Part shown: positions 1 to 7,829 of the stretch, in pieces
How the letters are laid out: each line of letters begins with the position of its first letter
Position numbering within the stretch: position 1 is the stretch's first letter
From: Caldilineaceae bacterium
GTDB lineage: Bacteria; Chloroflexota; Anaerolineae; Caldilineales; Caldilineaceae
Length of the DNA stretch: 38,892 nucleotides
Assembly (NCBI GenBank): GCA_019637645.1
Contig: JAHBVH010000079.1
Span: 1-38,892 of the forward strand
Reading direction: 5' to 3'
The notes under the pieces: model-generated
The model's database searches: none
What the model was told of the DNA's origin: nothing
Seen by the model: the letters and a program-made list of their open reading frames with translations, nothing else
Position numbers and translations under genes: made by a program

Positions 1-86
1 TCAATCCGCGCTGCTTTACCGAAGTTCATGGTTAATCTTCATCAGCCTGTGGCACCGATTGATCGTACCATTGAGCCTGTGTCCGT

Positions 87-116
87 AGTATACAATCGGA
101 CTTTCACCAGCGTCAA
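87..116 (-). promoter_or_regulatory. Possible minus-strand promoter near the left edge
   Basis: Read on the minus strand there is TTGACG (116-111), an 18-base spacer and TATACT (92-87). The start would be near 80, and an ATG at 30-28 opens a frame (M N F G K A A R I) running off the left edge. It may drive a divergent gene mostly outside the window. No clear Shine-Dalgarno precedes that ATG, so the gene itself is not called. Confidence 0.35.
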
Positions 117-199
117 TCCGCCGCGCAGATTTTCAAATATACATTGATGTCGCTCCGCGCGGCGTTCCCTTGTCTCATCAGAAAGATCATTCTTCATGA

Positions 200-600
200 C
201 TGTATAAACCGCCCACCTTTCGGGTCGGTGCCGATGTCGGCGGCACCTTTACCGATGTGATTTTACTAAGCGACGACGGCACACTAGGGAGCCATAAACT
301 CCCCTCGACGCCGCCCCATTTCGAGGAGGCCGTCCTTCAAGGCATTGACCATCTGTTGCGCGTTGCTGACTTAAGTGGCCCAGCCATCACCGCGGTGGCC
401 CATGGCACGACCGTCGCTACCAATGCTGTGCTGGAAGACCGGGGTGCGCCGACCGCGCTCATTACGACCAAGTGCTTTCGCGATGTTCTAGAACTGCGCC
501 GGATTCGCGCCCCGCAACTCTATGCTCTCTTTTTCGACAAACCGGCCCCTTTGGTCGAGCGCCATCTTCGCTTTGAGGTTTCCGAGCGCATGGCTGCCAA
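200..600 (+). pseudogene. hyuA: Hydantoinase A (HyuA/oxoprolinase family), 5' fragment
   Basis: This is the N-terminal part of a HyuA-type hydantoinase or oxoprolinase subunit, an ATP-dependent ring-opening amidohydrolase of the actin-like ATPase fold. The glycine-rich nucleotide-binding motif VGADVGGTFTD is coded at 224-256, followed by HGTTVATNAVLEDRGAP and ELRRIRAPQLY, as in the family. Only about 130 residues remain of the usual 650-700. Two lesions are visible. The natural ATG at 196 gives M-T-V-stop and is one base out of frame with the conserved region, which is open only from 200. At about 600 the HyuA similarity ends abruptly and D-aminoacylase sequence begins in a different frame. 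The frame itself stays open as meaningless sequence to 718. It cannot give a working subunit. The HyuA assignment is firm. Whether the lesions are biological or from assembly cannot be decided here. Confidence 0.8.
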
Positions 601-1863
601 CCCGACTATGAACTCAATTGGCGCACCATGGGCGACTATCTGGCGCGGATGGACGCGGGCAAGCCCGCGGTCAATGTCATTACGCTGGTGCCCAATGGTA
701 ACCTGCGGCTGGCCGTGACCGGCTTGGTGGATCGCCCGTCGGCCCCGGATGAGCTACGCCAAATGAAAAAGCTCCTGGCGCAGAGCATCGAGGAAGGCGC
801 GTGGGGCTTTTCGACGGGGCTGGAATATGGCCCCGAACAGGGCTGTAGCGAAGCCGAGATCGTCGAATTCTGCCGGGTTAGTGCCCAAATGGGCGGGTTC
901 TATGCCACCCATACGCGCAATCGCGCCGGGGAAGCTCATGAGACCATTGCCGAAGCCATTCGCACCAGCCAAGCCGCGGGCGGGCCGTTGCAGATCTCGC
1001 ATATTTCGGTTGTGGCGCGGCTGGTAGAAGAGAGTGGCTGGGCCGTGCGCAACGCGTTAGAACAGGTGGCAACGGCCCGCCAAGCGGGATTGGCTGTGCG
1101 TTTTGACATGCACACGCGTCTCTTTGGCACCACCAATCTGAGCGCAGCCTTGCCACCAGCGCTGCTCGAAGGCAGCCAGGCCGAAATTGCCCGGCGGCTG
1201 TGCGCGGGCAGTACACAACGCGCACTCCAGCAATACCCAAGCATGATCAACGCCTTGGCGCGGGGTGACTGGTGCAAGATCGTCCTCTTTAACAGCAAGG
1301 CCCATCCAGAACTGCGGGGCCGCAGCTTGGCCGAGGTCAGTGCGCAGTGGGGCGTAGACCCCTATGTGGCGATCTGTGAACTGCTGTTGGCCGAGATCGA
1401 CGACCTCCACAGCCTCATGATCTTGGCCTTTACCTACCGCGCCGAGGATCTGCGTGCCGCCTTTGAACACCCCGACTGTATGGTCGGCTCGGACGCAACG
1501 GCGTTGGCACTCGATGGCCCGCTAGCCAACAGTGCCTTTCATGGGGCCTATACTTGGGCGGCTTGGTTCTATCGCCATTTTGTGCGCGAACGGGCCGTGA
1601 GCCCACCCCAAGAAGCGATCCGGCGGCTCACCGCACTGCCTGCCAGTCGCTTAAACCTCACCGACCGCGGCGTTGTGCGGTCTGGGGTTTGGGCCGATCT
1701 GGCGATCTTTGACGCAGCCACTTTTGGCGAGCGTGGCACTACCTTAGAACCTAATCAACCGGCAACCGGGATAGTCCATGCGTTGGTGAATGGCGTCTTG
1801 GCCCTACACAATGGCCAACTCACCGGCGACCGAAGTGGTCGTGTCCTCCGCCGGAACGAATAG
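601..1863 (+). pseudogene. N-acyl-D-amino-acid deacylase (D-aminoacylase), 3' fragment
   Basis: This is the C-terminal 420 residues or so of a D-aminoacylase, a metal-dependent amidohydrolase that deacylates N-acyl-D-amino acids. Visible landmarks are NWRTMGDYLARMD at the start, GAWGFSTGLEYGPE, THTRNR, the metal-ligand region PLQISHISVV, FDMHT, the catalytic-Asp motif MVGSDA, and the closing beta-sandwich GVWADLAIFD and ALVNGVLALHNGQLTG. The family is normally around 480-530 residues. The missing N-terminus carries the first HxH metal motif and the bridging Cys, so the product should be inactive. The frame is already meaningful upstream of the first ATG (628), at 601-627, which shows that 628 is not a true start but an internal Met. 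The upstream neighbour is a HyuA fragment. The two families often share operons, so a deletion inside one operon would explain the join. Confidence 0.8.
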
Positions 1864-1875
1864 AGGTCAAAAAAG

Positions 1876-1932
1876 GGACGCGGATAGACGCGGATGAAAT
1901 CAATCTGCGTTCATCCGCGTCTATCCGCGTCC
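1876..1932. terminator. Long perfect hairpin between convergent genes
   Basis: A perfect 23-base inverted repeat (1876-1898 and 1910-1932) surrounds an 11-base loop. Each arm contains two copies of GACGCGGAT or its complement. It lies between the stop of the D-aminoacylase fragment and the convergent oxidoreductase stop. A run of A precedes it (1869-1874), which would be a U-tract for minus-strand transcripts. A bidirectional terminator or a palindromic repeat element would fit. Confidence 0.65.
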
Positions 1933-1939
1933 TAACTTT

Positions 1940-3469
1940 CTATCTGCGGCGGTTCCAGCGCATCCAACCGTTGAACAGTTTTTGCACGGTTGGGGTGAGG
2001 CGGCTGCGGGTGTAGAGTCCAGCCGTGCGGGCAATGGCCTCGGCTTGGGTGGGATAGGGATGGATCACATTGCCGATGGTCTGGAGGCCGACCCCCGCGA
2101 CCATGGCTAGCGTGATCTCGTTGATGAGATCACCGGCCTGCCGAGCCACCATGGTCGCGCCCAAAATTTTGTCGCGCTTGCGCTGGGTATGCACGCGTAT
2201 AAAGCCCTCTTCTTCGCCATCGGCCACGGCTCGATCGTTTTCCTGCAAACTGACTGTATAAGTATCGATGGCAATGCCTTGGGTCGCGGCGTCTTGGGCA
2301 GAGAGCCCCACGTGCGCGATCTCGGGGTCGGTGTAGGTGCAGCGGGGGATGACAAGGTCACTCAGCTTCTTACGCCCAAAGAAGAAGGCGTTTTGGATAA
2401 CCAACTTGGCCGCGGCCGCGGCGGCGTGGGTAAATTTATCGGCCATCGCCACGTCGCCAATGGCATAGATCTGGGGATTACTGCTCTGTAAATAGTCATT
2501 CACCACAATCCCCCGCTGTGGATCAGCGTTCACGCCCACCCGCTCCAGCCCAAGCCCCTCGATGTTGGGCCGGCGGCCTGTCGCCACCAAGATTGCATCG
2601 ACCGCCACTTGGTCACGGCCTTGGGGATGGGTGTAGTGCAGCACGTTGTCCGCACCAGTCAGTGTCACCTGTTCTACTTGGCTATTGAGCACCAGCGTGA
2701 TCCCTTCGCGTAGAAAGGTCTGCTGGACAATGGCCGCGGCATCGCGTTCTTCACGGTTGAGGAGATGGTCGGCATTGTGAAAGAGCACCACCGCGCTGCC
2801 CAACCGACGAAAGGCTTGGGCCAGTTCACAGCCAATGGGCCCGCCCCCAATCACGGCTAGTCGCTTGGGTTGCGCTTGAAGATTCCAGACGGTTTCATTG
2901 GTGAGAAAGCCCGCTGCTTGGAGTCCGGCAATCGCTGGGACGTAAGGGCGCGAGCCCGTGGCGATAATACTTTTTTTGAAGCGCAGCTGTGCTCCGCCCA
3001 CTTCAACTGTGTCCGACCCTGTAAAACAGCCCTCGCCGAGAAAAACATCGACCCCTGCTGCGGTATAGCGTTGGACGGAATCGACATAGCTGATATCGGC
3101 CTGGACACGGCGAATGCGTTCCATGACCTGTGCAAAGTGAACCTGTGGGCCGTGCGTTTCGATGCCATAGGCCGCGGCCCGTTGCACCTCGGCCATGCTC
3201 TTGGCCGAGCGGATCATTGCTTTGGAGGGGACACAGCCAACGTTGAGGCAGTCGCCACCCATCAAATGCTTTTCGATGAGGGCCACCTTGCCACCTAGGC
3301 CAGCCGCGATGATCGCACTCAGGAGGCCAGCCGAGCCACCGCCGATCACGACCAGGTTATAGCGCGACGCTGGCTTGGGATTCTGCCAAGTGGTGGGATG
3401 GGTATTGTCCAACCGGCGCTGATTGTTAGCGGTTTTGGGGAAGGCGTCCAACCATGGGTTTTCTGTCAT
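1940..3469 (-). CDS. FAD-dependent disulfide oxidoreductase, mercuric reductase/dihydrolipoamide dehydrogenase-like
   Basis: This encodes a class I pyridine-nucleotide disulfide oxidoreductase of 509 residues that moves electrons from NAD(P)H through FAD to a redox disulfide. The FAD Rossmann motif VIGGGSAG is at 41-48, the redox pair at C74 and C79 (GGDCLNVGCVPSK), the NAD(P) motif VIGGGPIGCE mid-protein, the second FAD motif YAIGDV, and the C-terminal HPYPTQAEA with the catalytic His. The mercury-specific N-terminal GMTCxxC domain and the C-terminal vicinal Cys pair of true MerA are absent, so mercury reduction is doubtful. It has the roughly 40-residue leader typical of the MerA-like paralogues found in many environmental bacteria. 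The start at 3469 is chosen because an AAAGGA Shine-Dalgarno lies just upstream. The frame is open to 3607, but that extension is arginine-rich and does not look like protein. The substrate is unknown. Confidence 0.88.
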   Translation of the reverse strand: MTENPWLDAFPKTANNQRRLDNTHPTTWQNPKPASRYNLVVIGGGSAGLLSAIIAAGLGGKVALIEKHLMGGDCLNVGCVPSKAMIRSAKSMAEVQRAAAYGIETHGPQVHFAQVMERIRRVQADISYVDSVQRYTAAGVDVFLGEGCFTGSDTVEVGGAQLRFKKSIIATGSRPYVPAIAGLQAAGFLTNETVWNLQAQPKRLAVIGGGPIGCELAQAFRRLGSAVVLFHNADHLLNREERDAAAIVQQTFLREGITLVLNSQVEQVTLTGADNVLHYTHPQGRDQVAVDAILVATGRRPNIEGLGLERVGVNADPQRGIVVNDYLQSSNPQIYAIGDVAMADKFTHAAAAAAKLVIQNAFFFGRKKLSDLVIPRCTYTDPEIAHVGLSAQDAATQGIAIDTYTVSLQENDRAVADGEEEGFIRVHTQRKRDKILGATMVARQAGDLINEITLAMVAGVGLQTIGNVIHPYPTQAEAIARTAGLYTRSRLTPTVQKLFNGWMRWNRRR

Positions 3470-3480
3470 AGCGATCCTTT

Positions 3481-3681
3481 CTAGATGACACCGCGCTTGT
3501 CTAGCGTGGCGCCAATGGCGTAACTCCGGCCATTGTAAACGAATTCTGTTGCGCCATCTGCATAAAGTCTTCCAAGTACGCGCGAAGTAGCCGCCGTTTG
3601 CGCACACCGCCCTAAGGCAGCGGTATATGCTGACCGCCCGGCGCTGAAGCGGGCTTTCGCCGGCGTTGTTCCGCAGTTCAT
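3481..3681 (-). CDS. Doubtful small ORF upstream of the oxidoreductase
   Basis: A 66-residue frame ends 12 bases before the oxidoreductase start. Its C-terminal half (LYADGATEFVYNGRSYAIGATL) looks somewhat protein-like, while the first half is rich in Ala, Arg and Thr without clear pattern. No Shine-Dalgarno is visible. It could be a remnant or chance. No family is recognised. Confidence 0.2.
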   Translation of the reverse strand: MNCGTTPAKARFSAGRSAYTAALGRCAQTAATSRVLGRLYADGATEFVYNGRSYAIGATLDKRGVI

Positions 3682-3752
3682 TGTTAGCTGCCGGATTTAT
3701 CTGATGCTATAACGAAGCTTGCTCTTGTCCTGCACTGCAGGACGACAAGGCT

Positions 3753-3780
3753 TTGACAATGCCCTTTTTTCTGCTATGAT
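3753..3780 (+). promoter_or_regulatory. Strong sigma70-type promoter of the metG leader
   Basis: TTGACA (3753-3758), a 16-base spacer and TATGAT (3775-3780) lie ahead of the Met-rich leader ORF. Six bases separate the -10 box from the ATG at 3787, so transcription should begin at or within a base or two of that ATG. Confidence 0.8.
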
Positions 3781-3786
3781 AAGGTT

Positions 3787-3906
3787 ATGATTCAAAATCA
3801 ACCGGCTGTGACAACCGTTTTTTCTATGATGCGCATGATGATGCAGATGTGCCCGAGCACACTGAATCTCCCATGCTGTCTGCCGTTGGAAACGCTACGC
3901 CGGTAA
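3787..3906 (+). CDS. Methionine-rich leader peptide of metG (putative attenuator)
   Basis: A 39-codon ORF, too short for routine gene finding, starts immediately after the promoter and reads M I Q N Q P A V T T V F S, then MMRMMMQM (codons 14-21, bases 3826-3849), and ends with TAA at 3904-3906. Six of eight consecutive codons are ATG. The next gene is methionyl-tRNA synthetase and an intrinsic terminator lies between them. This is the layout of a classical amino-acid attenuator such as the trp or his leaders: scarcity of charged tRNA-Met would stall the ribosome on the Met run and change downstream RNA folding. The ATG sits where the transcript should begin, so translation is probably leaderless. 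Translation and regulation are inferred; ORF, codon run and order are seen directly. Confidence 0.72.
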   Translation: MIQNQPAVTTVFSMMRMMMQMCPSTLNLPCCLPLETLRR

Positions 3907-3937
3907 ACTGACCAAGTCACCGCAAAGAGAGTTCTAG

Positions 3938-3972
3938 AGGCCGTCCACAGTGTGGGCGGCCTTTTTGTTTTT
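3938..3972 (+). terminator. Intrinsic terminator/attenuator in the metG leader
   Basis: The stem AGGCCGTCCA (3938-3947) pairs with TGGGCGGCCT (3953-3962), ten pairs with one G-U, around a 5-base loop. TTTTT, G, then TTTTT follow. It lies between the promoter and metG, so it must be overcome for metG expression. A weak competing pairing exists between 3899-3909, which overlaps the leader stop codon, and 3931-3941. That pairing would tie up GGC of the terminator's 5' arm and is a candidate antiterminator. Confidence 0.82.
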
Positions 3973-4008
3973 CCAATGTTCGGCAATTGTTTGCCCAAGG
4001 AGCATCCT

Positions 4009-5616
4009 ATGTCGCACCACCTACACGAGGAGGCCACACCACGGTGGACCCTCACCACCTCGATCCCGTATGTCAACGCACAGCCGCACATCGGTCATGC
4101 CCTGGAGATGGTGCAGGCCGATACGCTGGCGCGTTATCACCGTCTATTGGGGCATGCCGTACGCTTTCAGAGTGGTACGGATGAAAATGCCCTCAAAAAT
4201 GTGCAGGCCGCTGAGCAAGCCGGTATTCCTACCCAAACGCTGGTTGAAAGCAACGCAGCCCGCTTTGCTGCGCTCCAGCCGACGCTTAATTTGGCGTGGG
4301 ATGATTTTATCCGCACGAGTGCCGAGGCACGCCACCGCGATGGGGTTGCCCAATTCTGGCGGGCATGTGTCGCCAAGGGAGATATCTATCAAAAGCGCTA
4401 CCAGGGTTTATATTGTGTTGGCTGTGAACTCTTCTACAGTGCCGAAGAGCTGATTGATGGCTGCTGCCCAATCCATGAGCGTCCACCCGAGCTTGTTGAG
4501 GAAGAGAACTATTTCTTTCGGCTGAGTCGCTATGCGCCCCAACTCCTGAATTTATTGGAAACCAATCAACTCCAGATTGTGCCGGAGACACGCAAAAATG
4601 AGATGCTCAGTTTTATCCGCCGCGGCCTCGCCGACTTTAGCATCTCTCGGCAGGCGGCGCGCAGTCGTGGTTGGGGCATCCCTGTGCCTGACGACCCGAC
4701 CCAAGTGATCTATGTCTGGTTTGATGCCTTAGTCAATTATATTACCGGTCCCGGCTATGCAACGGCCAGCCCCACCTATGGCCGCTTCTGGCAGGCGGCG
4801 GATCAGCGCATCCACCTGATCGGGAAAGACATTACCCGCTTTCACGCCATCTACTGGCCAGCCATGTTGCTTTCCGCGGGCGTTCCTTTGCCCGATACCA
4901 TTCTCGTCCACGGGTTTATTACGATTGATGGCGGCAAAGTGAGCAAATCTAAGGGAAATGTCATCGATCCCGTTACCTTGGTGGAGCAATGGGGAACTGA
5001 TGCTCTGCGCTATTATCTGTTGCGGAAAGTGCCGACGACCGGCGACGCCAACTTTACCTTGCTAGACTTTGCCCAAACCTATAACGCGGATCTCGCCGAT
5101 CAGTTGGGCAATTTGCTCAACCGCGTGGTCAACATGCTGCAGCGTTACTATGGCGGTATCATTCCTGCGCCGGGTGCGCTTACGGCGGTTGATCAACAAC
5201 TGATAGCTATAGCCGAGGGGCTCGCACCAGAACTGCAACAGGCCATGGCCGAATTCTCCTTCACCCGTGCGCTGACGGCCATCTGGACGTTGATTGCGGC
5301 GGCCAATAAATATATTGTACAGGTAGAGCCGTGGGCGCTGGCTAAACGAGCAAAGGCTGATCCAAATGCTGCGGAGCGGCTCGCCACGACACTTTTTCTC
5401 ATGGCCGAGAGCTTACGTCTGATCGCCAATGCACTCATTCCCTTTTTGCCACAGACGGCTATGGCGTTGGCACAGCAGGTGGGCATTCCCTTGGCAACGC
5501 AAGGTGGTGGGGCAGAGAGCGCAACTGCTTGGTGCGCGGCGTTAACCTGGGGGCAATTGCCACCGGGTACGCAAGTGCAGCCGGGCAGTGTCCTCTTTGT
5601 CAAACAGATGACATAA
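4009..5616 (+). CDS. metG: Methionine--tRNA ligase
   Basis: This is a cytosolic class Ia aminoacyl-tRNA synthetase of 535 residues that charges tRNA-Met. The HIGH motif is at residues 27-30 (NAQPHIGHALE) and the KMSKS loop is KVSKS at 310-314. The connective peptide has C136/C139 and C152-C153/H156, consistent with the zinc knuckle of this enzyme type. WFDALVNYITG and the anticodon-binding helical domain follow. The C-terminal EMAPII-like dimerisation domain of longer bacterial forms is absent. The start at 4009 follows AAGGAG (3997-4002) at good spacing. The frame extends back to 3952, but that part overlaps the terminator. Expression is probably set by the Met-codon attenuator at 3787-3972. 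The gene converges on the DUF402 gene with only about 19 bases between the stops and no hairpin there. Confidence 0.95.
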   Translation: MSHHLHEEATPRWTLTTSIPYVNAQPHIGHALEMVQADTLARYHRLLGHAVRFQSGTDENALKNVQAAEQAGIPTQTLVESNAARFAALQPTLNLAWDDFIRTSAEARHRDGVAQFWRACVAKGDIYQKRYQGLYCVGCELFYSAEELIDGCCPIHERPPELVEEENYFFRLSRYAPQLLNLLETNQLQIVPETRKNEMLSFIRRGLADFSISRQAARSRGWGIPVPDDPTQVIYVWFDALVNYITGPGYATASPTYGRFWQAADQRIHLIGKDITRFHAIYWPAMLLSAGVPLPDTILVHGFITIDGGKVSKSKGNVIDPVTLVEQWGTDALRYYLLRKVPTTGDANFTLLDFAQTYNADLADQLGNLLNRVVNMLQRYYGGIIPAPGALTAVDQQLIAIAEGLAPELQQAMAEFSFTRALTAIWTLIAAANKYIVQVEPWALAKRAKADPNAAERLATTLFLMAESLRLIANALIPFLPQTAMALAQQVGIPLATQGGGAESATAWCAALTWGQLPPGTQVQPGSVLFVKQMT

Positions 5617-5635
5617 ACTGGGGTCAACAACGGGC

Positions 5636-6187
5636 TTAGCGCGTTTCTGTCATGCTTTGGAGAAGTGCCAATCGGTGGCTAGGTGTGAGGGTGAGGAGGG
5701 GAAATGTATTGGTCTGGATGGCGTATTGGAGTTGCTTGGCCTCGCGCCAAGCTAAGGCATGGAGGGCGGGCGTAATCACCTCACTCTGTAAGGCGTCATC
5801 AAGCTCGTCGTCGTCAATAATATGGCAGCCACCCGTTGGGAAGACCAGCAGATCGAGGTAGAGATCTTCCCACCAAGGAATGCCTTGCTCATCAACCCAG
5901 TGGCGATTACAGATGTCGATATACCATTGCACCACCTGGCCTTGGGCATCAAACTGGGTTGTGATCGCATAGTGCGTATGGGTAGGAAAGTGTTGGACCC
6001 AGGTGTAGCCAGCATCGCAGATACAGAAACGGTTACTTTGCCAGCTGACCCAAAGTGGCTCACGAACGGCGTCAATACAGAGGAGCGTTGCACTGCCCTG
6101 AAATTCAGGCGTTGCAAAGGTGCGAACGGTAAAGCGTCGAGCCGTTACTCGGGGCCAAGGCTGTCGATCCGCCGCGCGGTGTTTCAT
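5636..6187 (-). CDS. DUF402 domain protein
   Basis: This encodes a 183-residue protein with the DUF402 signature: WYIDIC, then WWEDLYLDLLVFPTGG, then IIDDDELDDAL (roughly residues 95-145). In characterised relatives this beta-barrel domain acts on nucleotides or binds RNA (nucleoside tri/diphosphatases, FAU-1). The acidic cluster DDDELDD would be the metal-binding surface. The specific substrate here is unknown. The start at 6187 is preferred because GGGAG lies about six bases upstream. A longer frame to 6247 would only translate the GGACAAA tandem repeat into repeats of SFVLCPL. It sits downstream of the solute-binding lipoprotein gene on the same strand, separated by a hairpin. Confidence 0.8.
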   Translation of the reverse strand: MKHRAADRQPWPRVTARRFTVRTFATPEFQGSATLLCIDAVREPLWVSWQSNRFCICDAGYTWVQHFPTHTHYAITTQFDAQGQVVQWYIDICNRHWVDEQGIPWWEDLYLDLLVFPTGGCHIIDDDELDDALQSEVITPALHALAWREAKQLQYAIQTNTFPLLTLTPSHRLALLQSMTETR

Positions 6188-6206
6188 CAAATACTCCCAA
6201 GACAGA

Positions 6207-6267
6207 GGACAAAGGACAAAGGACAAAGGACAAAGGACAAAGGACAAAGGACAAAGGACAAAGGACA
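6207..6267. repeat. Heptamer tandem repeat (GGACAAA)
   Basis: There are eight complete copies of GGACAAA (6207-6262) and a partial ninth, with no mismatches. The array lies between the DUF402 start and the solute-binding lipoprotein stop. The last copies form one arm of a hairpin (6255-6285). Perfect arrays like this expand and contract by slippage. Confidence 0.95.
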
Positions 6268-6285
6268 GGTTCTGTCCTTTGTCCT
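6255..6285 (-). terminator. Hairpin after the solute-binding protein gene
   Basis: A 13-pair stem (6255-6267 with 6273-6285) closes a 5-base loop just past the solute-binding protein stop. It is built from the end of the heptamer array and an inverted copy. No good U-tract follows on the minus strand, so termination is possible but not certain. Confidence 0.45.
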
Positions 6286-6290
6286 ACTAT

Positions 6291-7829
6291 TTACTTCGTC
6301 GTGCCGCCTCTGGCTGCGGCCCAATCGGTGAGTTGACGTTGTACTTCGTCAATGATCGTTTGCGCGCCAGCTGCTTCGATCTCGGCGAGCAGGGCGGGCA
6401 TGGCATCGTCATAGGCGACAAAGCCATTGGCAATCGGCACGCCTTTTTCCTTTAGGATCGCGGTGATTTGGGCGATCTCTGTTTGGATTGGGGTGCGATC
6501 GACGACAAAGCCCAGCGCCACCGAAGGCATGGCTGTGTCGTTCATTTCCTTGGTGGCTTCCCAAGCACCCACTTGCCGCGCATCGCGGTAGTAGGCATTG
6601 AACTGGTTGCCAAACATCCAGTCGGTATTGGGATCATAGGTGCTTGTCTCAGCCGTCATGCCTTCTGGGTAGCCGATCACCTTGTTGGCTTCATCAACCC
6701 AAACCCAATGGGCCCCTTCGATCCCGCGCGAGAGCAAGTTATAGACTTCGGCATCGGTATTCAGAAGTTCGAGGACGCGCATGGCCTCGATCGGATGTTG
6801 GGAGGTTTTGCAGATCGCATTCAAGGTGGCTGTTGCACCGGCGGTGTCGAGAATCAGCGGATCAGTCAGATTCTTGATGGTGAAAGGCCAACCAAGGATG
6901 GTTTCGGATTCGATATCGTTGCCGGGCTTTTCCACATGGTAGCCCATGGCATAGAGACCAGCCCGGAAGTTGGCACGTGCTTCGTCTGCCGAGGGCGGGC
7001 TGTCGGAGAGATAATCTGCATCGACCCATTTTTTGGTCAAATTGACGGCTTCGCGATATTCCGGTGTTTCGAGCACATTGACCACGGTGAGGGTGGCATC
7101 ATCGGCCTTGACGGCAATAAAGCCGATCCCATCATCGAGCGGATCATACCCATAGTAGGTGGAGCGCCACATGGTATCGCCCTGATCTTGCGAAATAATC
7201 GGGGTGATCCCTTCGCCATCGCGGACGGCTTCTAGGAAGGGCTCCATGTCTTCCCAACGGTTGACATTGTCGAGGCTGAAGTTATATTTCTCGAGCAAGT
7301 CGGTGCGGACATGTACGCCCCAGGGCTTGGGGAAGATCTGCTGGTTAATGACCCCATAGATCTGACCTTTAATCCGGGCGGCATCCCAGGTGGTCGGCGG
7401 CATGGACGCCCAAAGGCCGGGCGCTTCTGTTTGCAGCAGATCATCGAGGGGCAACAATACATCATTCGCCACATTATTGGTGTAGCTGTTGGTCCACGGG
7501 GCGGTGAAGATAATGTCACAGGCTTCTCCCGCGGCCAGACGCAGCTGCATCTTTTCGTTGTAGGCCCCAAAGTCGATGGGCTCTAAGGTCAGGTGGACAC
7601 CGATCTTGGCATGCAAAATCTCGTTCAGCGCATCCTGCACCTTTTGCAGATCGACGGGGACGCCGCGACCGGCATAGGTATAGGTGACAGGGATAAATTC
7701 CCCGGCCGCGCTGCTGCCAGCCTCAGTGGCCGGCGCTGTGCTTGGCGTGGCTGGTGCGCAGGCTGTTGCCAGCAAGGCAACAACGAGCAACAAGTTGGCA
7801 AAAACAGCCAACGTGCGCTGCTTTGACAT
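6291..7829 (-). CDS. ABC-type extracellular solute-binding lipoprotein (family 1)
   Basis: This is a 512-residue membrane-anchored substrate receptor for an ABC importer. A signal peptide ends in the lipobox LLATAC at about residue 25, followed by a Thr/Ala/Pro/Ser linker. The two-lobe family 1 fold is indicated by CDIIFTAPWTNSYTNNVANDVLLPLDDLL, KPWGVHVRTDLLEKY and ANFRAGLYAMGYHVEKPG. The length fits receptors for sugars or oligosaccharides more than for small ions, but the ligand cannot be read. The start at 7829 follows GAGGAGGAA, a strong ribosome site; the frame extending to 7883 is ignored. No permease or ATPase gene is next to it, so it is an orphan receptor or partners with a transporter elsewhere. 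Lgt, encoded at 25346, would lipidate it. Confidence 0.9.
   Translation of the reverse strand: MSKQRTLAVFANLLLVVALLATACAPATPSTAPATEAGSSAAGEFIPVTYTYAGRGVPVDLQKVQDALNEILHAKIGVHLTLEPIDFGAYNEKMQLRLAAGEACDIIFTAPWTNSYTNNVANDVLLPLDDLLQTEAPGLWASMPPTTWDAARIKGQIYGVINQQIFPKPWGVHVRTDLLEKYNFSLDNVNRWEDMEPFLEAVRDGEGITPIISQDQGDTMWRSTYYGYDPLDDGIGFIAVKADDATLTVVNVLETPEYREAVNLTKKWVDADYLSDSPPSADEARANFRAGLYAMGYHVEKPGNDIESETILGWPFTIKNLTDPLILDTAGATATLNAICKTSQHPIEAMRVLELLNTDAEVYNLLSRGIEGAHWVWVDEANKVIGYPEGMTAETSTYDPNTDWMFGNQFNAYYRDARQVGAWEATKEMNDTAMPSVALGFVVDRTPIQTEIAQITAILKEKGVPIANGFVAYDDAMPALLAEIEAAGAQTIIDEVQRQLTDWAAARGGTTK

Noticed and set aside
628..1863. Intact D-aminoacylase starting at ATG 628
   Set aside because: Conserved sequence continues in frame upstream of 628 to about 601 and the metal-binding N-terminus is absent, so this is a truncated gene.
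3640..3700. Integron attC-like sequence (GTTAGC with GC-rich dyads)
   Set aside because: The core site does not fit RYYYAAC/GTTRRRY on both ends, and there is no integrase or cassette array nearby.
3787..4008. T-box riboswitch in front of metG
   Set aside because: No T-box consensus (AGGGUGGNACCGCG-like) or specifier-loop architecture was found. The Met-rich ORF explains the leader better.
3952..4008. Longer MetRS start at 3952
   Set aside because: It overlaps the terminator stem and U-tract; 4009 has the AAGGAG site and matches the family start.
6187..6247. N-terminal extension of the DUF402 protein through the heptamer array
   Set aside because: It would only translate the tandem repeat into SFVLCPL copies; a good ribosome site supports 6187.
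6207..6267. CRISPR array
   Set aside because: The unit is seven bases with no spacers.
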